Source of the DNA: Prevotellaceae bacterium | GTDB taxonomy: Bacteria; Bacteroidota; Bacteroidia; Bacteroidales; Bacteroidaceae | Length of the DNA: 63,395 nucleotides | Direction: 5' to 3' | Assembly (NCBI GenBank): GCA_029219385.1 | Contig: JAQXTH010000035.1 | Span: 1 to 63,395 of the forward strand | Shown here: piece after piece, positions 56,508 through 63,395 of the stretch | Position numbering within the stretch: the first letter of the stretch is position 1 | Layout of the letters: the number at the start of each line of letters is the position of its first letter | The notes under the pieces: generated by a model | Told to the model about the DNA's origin: nothing | Database searches by the model: none | What the model saw: only the letters and a program-made list of their open reading frames with translations | Position numbers and translations under genes: made by a program

Positions 56508-56653
56508 CGTCTCATTATGATATTCTGAAATAAGGACAAAAGAAGTGGAACGTCTTGTAGAAGATAATGGGATTTTTATTCAAACAAATGCTAAATCTTT
56601 TTTACAGCACATTTTTGTTGCCACATTTTTTCACACGTCTAACAAACTTTGTT

Positions 56654-56661
56654 TACTTTTG
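56654..56661 (+). promoter_or_regulatory. -7 box for the SGNH operon
   Basis: TACTTTTG, 84 bp before the first SGNH ATG. Confidence 0.55.
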
Positions 56662-56745
56662 CAAACGTATCAAAACACTATCTTTCTCAACTCAATCACC
56701 CCCCAACATTAAGAAGAATAATAATCACTCTAAAACATACAGCAA

Positions 56746-58497
56746 ATGAAAAGAAAACTACTTTATTGTTTGTTGATTGTCGCTGCAACCTTTGCCTTCA
56801 ACAAGGCAACGGTGGCACAGTCAATCGCAGACGGGTATTACTTCATCAAAAGCGCATATTCCTATGCGGCGGCAAACACAAGCATCTACGACCCACAGTC
56901 GACAGAGTATGTGAAGTTTCACACTTGTGAAAACAGCAAGTATGACATCTTTAAAATTGAACAGACAGAAGAGGGCAAATACACCGTGAGAAACGCGGGA
57001 ACAGGCCGCTATGTCATCAAATTTGTCGCAACCAACTCGGTTTTGCTCAGTTCTAAACTCGAAGATGGCATCTATATCGTCTTCGACAAGGAGGGCGACA
57101 TCTATCGCTGGAGAGACAGCGAGCAAACAAGGTATTATAACTGGAACGGCTCTGCCCTCAACGGAGGCGCACCGCTCAACTCCACCTACAACTACCACGA
57201 CTTCACCGTTGAGGCCGTGCCGGCTTCGCTGCTCAAAGAACTCGGCATTTCAGACGACAATCCCATTGACCCGATCGATCCGGTTGACCCAGTTGACCCC
57301 GTCGATCCGGTTGACCCGGTTGACCCGGTTGACCCGGTAAACCCCGACAGCGTTGCCAATGGTTTTTATTTCATTCGCTCCGCCTACAACAGTGCCTATG
57401 TGGGCGACAATGTGGTTGTCTATGACTCAAGCGATGAAGACTGCCTCAAAAACCACACCAACACCTACCAGAAAATAGACATCTTCCTTATACGCAGCAC
57501 CGGGGAAAACAAATATACCATGCAAAACCTCGGCACAGGACGTTTTGTCACCACATTCAAAAACGGCCAGGTAAACGTGAGCACCACTGCCCCAACCGAC
57601 ACCTGGATTGTATTTGACAAGGTGAAAGACGCTATCTACCACTGGAAAGACAATACACAGAGCACCTATTATAATTGGAACGGCAACAGCGTGAACTGTG
57701 GCGCACCGCTCAACTCCACCTACAACTACCACGACTGGGAACTCGTGGCTGTCAACAAAGGCCTGCTCGAATCGTTTGGCATAACCGGCGACTCCATTCC
57801 CTCCGACATAGTTGCTCCAAAAGACACTGTAGCCTATATCGACGCCACATGGGAGAGCCTCGGCACCTCTATCACATGGTATAACAACAACGTGGAGGCC
57901 TCGGGCGGCAAATTCACCAAAGGCTATCAGAGCCGCGTGCGCGAGGTGCTTCCCTTCAAACGCTTTATAAACAAAGGTATCAGCGGAGGCTGCATAGACG
58001 GCTGCCCGGGACAGGTGACCTTTGCCAACTACTACACCATTGAGCACGGCATCAACGATTGGGGCCACTCCACTCCGGTGGGCACAATGGACGACTATCT
58101 CAACAACACCAAAAACGGCACCTTTGCCGCCACCTACCGCATATTGCTCGACAAAATATATGCCACCAACCCCAATGCTCAGGTGGTGCTTTGCACACCG
58201 CGCAAGGGCTATGGCTTCGGCAACTACCTGCCAAGTTCGTGCGACGCGGAACTCAACGGCATCTACCTCAAAGACTATGCCGACATTATCCGCCAAATTG
58301 CCGAATATGAGTCGCTGCCTTTAGCCGACTTCTTCGGTCTCTGCGGCAACCAACGCAACCTCGACAAACTATCCATCGACGTGGCACTCCACCCCAACGA
58401 CCCGGGTTATCAACTCATGGCCGACGTGCTGATAAAAGAGATGCGCAAAATTCTCGTGCACGAAATAATCAACCCCGTGGCCGAAGATGACTTCTAA
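56746..58497 (+). CDS. secreted SGNH hydrolase with two copies of an unassigned N-terminal module
   Basis: 583 residues. Signal peptide to about 24 (TVAQ). Two homologous modules of about 130 residues (29-156 and 205-335) share DGYYFIKSAY / NGFYFIRSAY starts and YYNWNGS...GAPLNSTYNYHD ends, and may be beta-trefoil-like. They are joined by a (DPV)n linker at 173-200. The C-terminal SGNH domain has Ser375 (SLGTSITWYN, replacing GDS), Gly414 (KGISGG), Asn437 (EHGINDWG) and His in DVALHPND, so the esterase set is complete. Likely acts on surface carbohydrate or lipid esters; substrate unknown. Paralogue of the next gene. Confidence 0.85.
   Translation: MKRKLLYCLLIVAATFAFNKATVAQSIADGYYFIKSAYSYAAANTSIYDPQSTEYVKFHTCENSKYDIFKIEQTEEGKYTVRNAGTGRYVIKFVATNSVLLSSKLEDGIYIVFDKEGDIYRWRDSEQTRYYNWNGSALNGGAPLNSTYNYHDFTVEAVPASLLKELGISDDNPIDPIDPVDPVDPVDPVDPVDPVDPVNPDSVANGFYFIRSAYNSAYVGDNVVVYDSSDEDCLKNHTNTYQKIDIFLIRSTGENKYTMQNLGTGRFVTTFKNGQVNVSTTAPTDTWIVFDKVKDAIYHWKDNTQSTYYNWNGNSVNCGAPLNSTYNYHDWELVAVNKGLLESFGITGDSIPSDIVAPKDTVAYIDATWESLGTSITWYNNNVEASGGKFTKGYQSRVREVLPFKRFINKGISGGCIDGCPGQVTFANYYTIEHGINDWGHSTPVGTMDDYLNNTKNGTFAATYRILLDKIYATNPNAQVVLCTPRKGYGFGNYLPSSCDAELNGIYLKDYADIIRQIAEYESLPLADFFGLCGNQRNLDKLSIDVALHPNDPGYQLMADVLIKEMRKILVHEIINPVAEDDF
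57262..57345. repeat. 9-bp repeat encoding (Asp-Pro-Val)n
   Basis: About nine 9-bp units encode the linker of the SGNH protein, several nearly identical (GTTGACCCG). Such tracts vary in length by slippage. Confidence 0.85.
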
Positions 58498-58554
58498 ACA
58501 ATAAAACAATCAATCAACATACTAACATAAACAATTCTTTAAACACATACTACA

Positions 58555-59355
58555 ATGAGAACAATCACATTTATCATAGCAATCGTTGCCGCAACAATCT
58601 ACAGTGCAGCACAGAGTGTAAACATTCACCAGGGAGCCAACTCGGTGGGCTTCAACGTGAGCGATATAGACAGCATTATCTTCTCCAGCAACAATGCCAC
58701 CAACAACGAATATAAGGGCAATGGCAACGTGTTGGCCGTAGACGGTCATTGGCTCAGCCTCGGCACGTCTATCTCTTGGTATAACAGCAATGTTTCATCG
58801 GCATTCACCAAGGGCTATCAAACCCGCGTGTTGGAACAAATAGAATTCTCCAAATTCACCAACAACGGTGCAAACGCCAGCTGTCTCTCGAGCGCAAAGA
58901 ACTATGTGATCAAAGCCGACTACTACACCATTGAACACGGCATCAACGACTGGGGCAACTCCGTTCCCGTAGGCACATTCGAAGACTATCTCAACAACAC
59001 CAAAAACGGTACATTTGCCGCCAGCTACCGCGAACTCATCGACAAGATTTATTCCACCAACCCCAAGGCCATGATCGTGCTTTGCACACCGCGCAAGGCA
59101 TACGGATTCGGCACCTATCTGCCCGCCCACTGGTATGACGCAAAAAATGGCATCTATCTCGAAGACTATGTAAAAATCATACGCCAAATTGCCGAATATG
59201 AATCGCTGCCCGTGGCCGACTTCTTCAGATATGGCGGTGGCCAACGCAACCTCGACAAACTCTCCATCGACGTGGCACTCCACCCCAACGACAACGGCTA
59301 TCAGATAATGGCCAACATTCTCGTGGACGCTTTCAAGAGCGTGCTGCTTCCATAA
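58555..59355 (+). CDS. secreted SGNH hydrolase, short paralogue
   Basis: 266 residues. Signal peptide to about 19 (YSAAQ). It lacks the duplicated modules and starts with a short VGFNVSDIDSIIFSS segment seen at the N termini of Bacteroidales surface proteins. The SGNH core keeps SLGTSISWYN, EHGINDWG and DVALHPND, and is about 60% identical by eye to the previous gene's core. The upstream gene ends 57 bp earlier. Same operon. Confidence 0.87.
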   Translation: MRTITFIIAIVAATIYSAAQSVNIHQGANSVGFNVSDIDSIIFSSNNATNNEYKGNGNVLAVDGHWLSLGTSISWYNSNVSSAFTKGYQTRVLEQIEFSKFTNNGANASCLSSAKNYVIKADYYTIEHGINDWGNSVPVGTFEDYLNNTKNGTFAASYRELIDKIYSTNPKAMIVLCTPRKAYGFGTYLPAHWYDAKNGIYLEDYVKIIRQIAEYESLPVADFFRYGGGQRNLDKLSIDVALHPNDNGYQIMANILVDAFKSVLLP

Positions 59356-59418
59356 TCCACTGCCCCATATTGGCACATTGCAACGCTACAGCATAATCAT
59401 TTCAAAAGTATCAAACAC

Positions 59419-59892
59419 ATGAAACGACATATATCAATCTTAGCAATATTGCTCACGCTCGGTGTCTTGGCAACAAGGGCCGGTGTGAAAAACGCCACAA
59501 TGCTGTGCATTGAAAACACCGCCGGCGAAACAATACAGTTTCCACTGATCGAAACACCCAAGATGGTTTTCAAAGGAAACTTTGTGGTGGTGCAGGCATC
59601 AACGGCAAAAATTCTGAAATTTAAAGACGTGAGGCAAATCTATTTCACCGATGACGAAGTGGGCGTAAACTCCGTAGAAACCGAGGAAGGCATCAACACC
59701 GAGTTAAACAGCGTGAGCCTCAAAAACTTCAAGCCGGGCACAACCGTGAGAGTCTACACCACAGCCGGCACCATAGTGAAACAGGCATACACCGATGCCG
59801 ACGGTTCGCTGAACATATCGACCACCGACCTTCGTCGCGGCACATACATCATAAAAGCCGGCAAAACTGCTTTTAAATTTACAAAACTTTAA
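59419..59892 (+). CDS. small secreted protein with sorting-domain-like C terminus
   Basis: 157 residues. Signal peptide to about 21 (TRAG). The middle (KFKDVRQIYFTDDEVG) resembles the N-terminal segment of its SGNH neighbour. The C-terminal 65 residues ('GTTVRVYTTAGTIVKQAYTD', RRGTYIIKAGKTAFKFTKL) match type IX sorting domains. As a stand-alone CTD-like protein its job is unclear. Last gene of the three-gene operon, with a terminator 43 bp later. Confidence 0.7.
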   Translation: MKRHISILAILLTLGVLATRAGVKNATMLCIENTAGETIQFPLIETPKMVFKGNFVVVQASTAKILKFKDVRQIYFTDDEVGVNSVETEEGINTELNSVSLKNFKPGTTVRVYTTAGTIVKQAYTDADGSLNISTTDLRRGTYIIKAGKTAFKFTKL

Positions 59893-59934
59893 AGGAGGGA
59901 ATTTACAGAGCCCACCTATATCAGCCCTACATAC

Positions 59935-59987
59935 AAAGGGGAGCAGACAGACCAAAGACAAAAGGTCGTCTGCTCCCCTTTCTTTTT
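59935..59987 (+). terminator. terminator of the SGNH operon
   Basis: 14-bp stem AAAGGGGAGCAGAC with GTCTGCTCCCCTTT, then TCTTTTT. Confidence 0.88.
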
Positions 59988-60050
59988 CGCAAAATTTCGG
60001 AATTTCATTAAAACATGCACAGCCTGCGCCACTTTTAAACGAAAAATCAC

Positions 60051-60058
60051 TACCTTTG
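60051..60058 (+). promoter_or_regulatory. -7 box for mutS
   Basis: TACCTTTG, 25 bp before the mutS ATG. Confidence 0.65.
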
Positions 60059-60083
60059 TAAACAATACAATAAATCATAAACA

Positions 60084-62693
60084 ATGGCAGAAGAACAACT
60101 TACCCCCATGATGGCGCAATTTCGCGACCTCAAAAAGAAACACCCCGATGCAATAATGCTCTTCAGATGCGGCGATTTCTATGAGACCTATTGCGAGGAT
60201 GCCGTCATTGCCGCCCAGGTGTTGGGCATCACGCTCACACACCGCAGCAACAAGAGTGCGAAGTCTGCCATTGAGATGGCAGGCTTTCCATACCACGCCC
60301 TCGACACCTATCTGCCACGCCTCATCAGAGCCGGCCACCGCGTGGCTATCTGCGACCAACTTGAAGACCCCAAACTGACCAAGAAACTCGTGAAGAGAGG
60401 TGTCACCGAACTTGTCACCCCCGGCGTTGCCCTCACCGACAATGTTCTCACCCCAAAAGAAAACAACTTCGTCTCGGCTGTCTGCATTAACAAAGGTGCT
60501 TGCGGCCTCTCGCTGCTCGACATCACCACGGGCGAGTTTGCCGTGGCAGAAGGCTCTGCAGAATATATCAACAAACTGCTCTCAAACTTCAGCCCCAAAG
60601 AGGTGCTCATAGAGCGAGGCACACGCGAGCGATTCACCAAACTGTTTGGAGGCAAGTTCTTCATCTTTGAACTCGACGACTGGAACTTTGCCGAGAAAAA
60701 CTGTCTCGACCGCCTCCACAAACATTTCCGCGTGAGAAACATGAAAGGATTTGGCGTGGCACACATGCCCACCGCCTTGACTGCCGCCGGAGCCATTCTC
60801 TTCTATCTCGACGACACGCAACACACCCAAATATCCCACGTCACCTCCATTCAGCGCATCGAAGAAGAAAATTATGTGCGTCTCGACAACTTCACCATGC
60901 GCAACCTCGAAATTCTACAGCCCATGCACCCCGAGGGCAAAAGCCTGCTGCAAACCACCGACCGCACATCTACACCCATGGGCTCGCGCATGATGCGCCG
61001 CTGGCTCGCCTTTCCGCTGTGTAACACCAACCAAATCAATCGGCGACACAACTGCGTGGACTTCTTAATAAACCAACCCGACATCTACGACAAACTGACC
61101 AACTATATGAAGCAAATCGGCGACCTCGAACGACTGGTGGCCAAACTTGCCTCGCAACGCATCTCACCTCGCGAAACCGAACAACTGCGCTACGACCTCG
61201 AAGCACTGCAACCCATACACAACACTCTCAAAGATGTGTCGCTCACCCCTCTGAGAGAAATTGCAGGGAAAATAGACCCTTGTCTCGAATTGAAGCAGGC
61301 TATTGCCAACACCCTGAGACCCGACCCTCCCGTTCTCACCTCAAAGGGTGGCTACATTGCCGACGGCATAGACCCCGAGCTCGACAGACTGAGAAAACTG
61401 TCGTCGTCGGGCAAGGAATATCTGCTCGAAATACAACAGCGCGAAACGGAAAACACCGGCATTCAAAGCCTCAAGATTGGCTTCAACAACGTGTTTGGCT
61501 ACTACCTTGAGGTGCGCAACACATACAAAGACCTCGTGCCGCCCCAATGGGTACGCAAACAAACCCTCGCACAGGCCGAAAGATATATCACCGAGGAACT
61601 CAAGAAATATGAGGAGGAAATACTCGGGGCAGAAGAGAAAATTCTCATTCTTGAAAACCAAATTTACACACGCCTCATCAACGCGGCACAAAAGTATATC
61701 ACCACCATACAAACTGACGCAACGCAAATCGCCACACTCGACTGCCTGCTCTCCTTTGCCACCACTGCAATGGAGCGCAAATATGTCAGGCCGACCATTG
61801 ACGACTCCACCCAAATGGAGATAATCCAAGGCCGCCACCCTGTGATCGAAACCGAAATGAAAGCCGGCGAACACTATGTGCCAAACGATGTGCGCCTCGA
61901 CACCGACAGCCAACAGATTATTATCATCACAGGCCCCAACATGGCGGGAAAATCCGCATTGCTTCGTCAAACCGCCCTGATAACCCTCCTGGCGCAGACC
62001 GGCAGCTTCGTGCCTGCCGACAAAGCACACATAGGCCTCGTTGACAAAATATTCACCCGTGTAGGTGCCAGCGACAATATCTCCATGGGCGAATCAACAT
62101 TTATGGTAGAGATGACCGAGGCAGCCAGCATTATGAACTCGTTCTCCAACCGCAGCCTCGTGTTGTTTGACGAACTCGGACGAGGCACCTCTACCTACGA
62201 CGGCATTTCCATAGCGTGGGCCATCGTGGAATATCTCCACGACAACGCCAAAGGCCACCCACGCACCCTCTTTGCCACCCACTATCACGAACTCAACGAA
62301 ATGGCGAAATCGCTGCACCGCGTGCACAACTACAACGTGTCGGTCAAGGAAGTCGACAACCACATCGTGTTTTTGAGAAAACTCGTGTCGGGAGGCAGCG
62401 AACACTCTTTCGGCATTCATGTTGCGAAACTCGCAGGTATGCCCCAAACTATTGTGAAACGTGCCAACCAAGTGCTCAAAGAACTTGAAAGCAACAACGA
62501 CAAAGAGGTTTCACGACCCAACATACAAGACATCAACAGCACCAAGGAGGGAGCACAACTCACTTTCTTCCAACTCGACGACCCTGTGCTGAGACAAGTG
62601 AGAGACCGACTGACACACCTCGACATCAACAACCTCACCCCCATTGAGGCCCTCAACACTCTCAACGATATTCAGAAACTCATTAAGGAATAG
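60084..62693 (+). CDS. mutS: DNA mismatch repair protein MutS
   Basis: 869 residues, MutS I type. Mismatch-reading Phe32 and Glu34 are in GDFYETY. Domains I-V follow in order. Walker A is GPNMAGKS at 617-624, and '[18 protein letters not shown]' and '[20 protein letters not shown]' (Walker B) follow. The C-terminal helix-turn-helix is intact. It acts with MutL, which is not in this window. Confidence 0.98.
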   Translation: MAEEQLTPMMAQFRDLKKKHPDAIMLFRCGDFYETYCEDAVIAAQVLGITLTHRSNKSAKSAIEMAGFPYHALDTYLPRLIRAGHRVAICDQLEDPKLTKKLVKRGVTELVTPGVALTDNVLTPKENNFVSAVCINKGACGLSLLDITTGEFAVAEGSAEYINKLLSNFSPKEVLIERGTRERFTKLFGGKFFIFELDDWNFAEKNCLDRLHKHFRVRNMKGFGVAHMPTALTAAGAILFYLDDTQHTQISHVTSIQRIEEENYVRLDNFTMRNLEILQPMHPEGKSLLQTTDRTSTPMGSRMMRRWLAFPLCNTNQINRRHNCVDFLINQPDIYDKLTNYMKQIGDLERLVAKLASQRISPRETEQLRYDLEALQPIHNTLKDVSLTPLREIAGKIDPCLELKQAIANTLRPDPPVLTSKGGYIADGIDPELDRLRKLSSSGKEYLLEIQQRETENTGIQSLKIGFNNVFGYYLEVRNTYKDLVPPQWVRKQTLAQAERYITEELKKYEEEILGAEEKILILENQIYTRLINAAQKYITTIQTDATQIATLDCLLSFATTAMERKYVRPTIDDSTQMEIIQGRHPVIETEMKAGEHYVPNDVRLDTDSQQIIIITGPNMAGKSALLRQTALITLLAQTGSFVPADKAHIGLVDKIFTRVGASDNISMGESTFMVEMTEAASIMNSFSNRSLVLFDELGRGTSTYDGISIAWAIVEYLHDNAKGHPRTLFATHYHELNEMAKSLHRVHNYNVSVKEVDNHIVFLRKLVSGGSEHSFGIHVAKLAGMPQTIVKRANQVLKELESNNDKEVSRPNIQDINSTKEGAQLTFFQLDDPVLRQVRDRLTHLDINNLTPIEALNTLNDIQKLIKE

Positions 62694-62760
62694 AGGGTAC
62701 TTTATGTCGCCCCCCTAAAAACCTGTCACTCTTCCCATAATAATAAAATAAAAAAACTGA

Positions 62761-62877
62761 AGGAGTGAAATAAAACAGAGCGGTTATCCCAGCCAGAAGA
62801 CTCCGCCAAACGAAATAGAAAAAGCATTAAAAATAAAGGAGGCATATTATGCAGACAAACAATCATCAAATCGTTGA
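62761..62877 (+). pseudogene. HigB-type toxin remnant
   Basis: The reading frame after a stop gives SEIKQSGYPSQKTPPNEIEK then ALKIKEAYYADKQSSNR and stop. The part from QKTP onward matches the C-terminal end of HigB/Gp49-like toxins (usual pattern KTQKTPxxEIEKAL). The rest of the toxin is missing. It overlaps the next gene start by 29 bp, as in intact higBA pairs. Confidence 0.6.
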
Positions 62878-63154
62878 CTACGATCTTGTTCTTGACCAGA
62901 AATTTGGCAAGGAGGGAACTCCCGAGCGTATCAAAGCTGAAGAAGATGCACTCTCTTTCTATTCGGGGCAAATACTACTCAATGCACGCAAGGAGGCAAA
63001 AGTGACCCAAACAGAGTTAGCAAAACGCATCAATTCCACCAAATCCTATATATCCAAGGTGGAGAACGGTGTCATTATACCCAGTGTAGGTGCATTCTAC
63101 CGCATCATAAATGCCCTTGGAATGAGGATAGAGGTGGTAAAACCGGCATATTGA
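62849..63154 (+). CDS. higA: HigA-like XRE antitoxin, orphan
   Basis: 101 residues. An N-terminal extension (1-37) is followed by a helix-turn-helix: 'QTELAKRINSTKSYISKVENG' without its last residue, then IPSVGAFYRIINALGMRIEV. This is the HigA partner of HigB toxins. An AAAGGAGG stretch lies just before the ATG, but it is the toxin's coding sequence, so it need not be a ribosome site. No toxin remains upstream. Confidence 0.8.
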   Translation: MQTNNHQIVDYDLVLDQKFGKEGTPERIKAEEDALSFYSGQILLNARKEAKVTQTELAKRINSTKSYISKVENGVIIPSVGAFYRIINALGMRIEVVKPAY

Positions 63155-63233
63155 GACTGACAAGGAAGAATTGAGCGAAAGGCATAGGCGGAGAAATTGC
63201 TTTGTGGTGATGTAGACGAAAACAGAAAGCAAA

Positions 63234-63282
63234 AGCCGGGAGATGCACCTCAACGTGTGAGGACATCTCCCGGCTGTTTTGT
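63234..63282. terminator. terminator
   Basis: 12-bp stem AGCCGGGAGATG with its complement and 18-nt loop, then TTTTGTT. The region 63155-63341 otherwise shows no gene. Confidence 0.78.
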
Positions 63283-63341
63283 TATGGATTTAACCCAAAT
63301 CAAACATCAGACTTAGGTTAAATCCTGAATTTTTCCGAAGA

Positions 63342-63395
63342 TTAGTATTTCACGGTCTTGCCGTCGATTACATAAATCTGACCCTTCTGAGGAGC
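63342..63395 (-). CDS. 3' end of a gene leaving the window, sorting-domain-like tail
   Basis: The last 17 codons and stop read APQKGQIYVIDGKTVKY. The 'KGxIYVIDGKxVK' pattern is the usual end of type IX secretion C-terminal domains. The rest lies outside the window. Confidence 0.55.
   Translation of the reverse strand, partial: APQKGQIYVIDGKTVKY

Noticed and set aside
62835-62842. AAAGGAGG as a Shine-Dalgarno for higA
   Set aside because: It is coding sequence of the toxin remnant (Lys-Glu codons). Bacteroidales rarely use SD sites, so the match is probably coincidental.
1-63395. tRNA genes, rRNA, CRISPR arrays, complete insertion sequences
   Set aside because: No T-arm GTTCGA-type motif, no spaced direct repeats of the CRISPR kind, and no transposase was found in any frame.

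Overview
The window is 63 kb of a Bacteroidales chromosome. The evidence is the recurring TAnnTTTG -7 promoter box (23 candidate sites, several with a TTTG/TTG-type -33 element 20 bp upstream), the almost complete absence of Shine-Dalgarno sequences, a Rho with a long disordered insertion, DUF4827, OmpH, GH3 and 6-bladed beta-propeller lipoprotein families, and type IX secretion-like C-terminal sorting tails. A Muribaculaceae/Prevotellaceae-like organism fits best, but I cannot fix the genus. Most of the window is core genome with moderate GC. AT-rich accessory patches lie at about 20.1-24.1 kb and 45.8-48.8 kb.

Layout. 0-7 kb: rpe-comEC leave leftward; a DHH phosphoesterase, DUF4827 lipoprotein, greA, HIT, OmpH and murI run rightward. 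7-13 kb: leftward operon cysE-rlmL-S9 peptidase-purD. 13-20 kb: rho, then a PhoBR-like two-component pair and a PiT phosphate transporter with a C-terminal PhoU-like domain. Pho-box-like direct repeats lie before both the two-component pair and the transporter. 20-24 kb: accessory patch with an apparently non-coding transcription unit, a lipoprotein and a leftward AbiEi/AbiEii toxin-antitoxin pair with a clear operator. 24-31 kb: argS, RNase H, an ABC exporter, an LTA-synthase-like sulfatase, and convergent zip. 31-39 kb: pckA (leftward), acpP-fabF-rnc, then leftward tetR-fabG-rluA-GT2. 39-46 kb: a 1,338-residue-class secreted C1 peptidase with LamG/PKD modules, tyrS and a GNAT-zinc ribbon fusion. 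46-49 kb: debris of an AlbA_2/AAA_4-type regulator inside an 80-bp direct repeat, a propeller lipoprotein and a 22-bp tandem repeat. 49-60 kb: GH3-Ig-like-DUF3108, CoA-transferase, C1B aminopeptidase, and an operon of two paralogous SGNH hydrolases plus a small secreted protein. 60-63.4 kb: mutS, an orphan HigA-like antitoxin behind the wreck of its toxin, and the last 17 codons of a leftward gene.

The most interesting signals are the phosphate-regulon architecture (TTAACA-N5-TTAACA at two promoters), the promoter-to-terminator non-coding unit at 20.18-20.61 kb, the AbiE operator, the duplicated and partly deleted gene debris at 45.8-46.5 kb, and the SGNH pair with a duplicated unassigned module. 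No tRNA, rRNA, CRISPR array or intact insertion sequence was seen.
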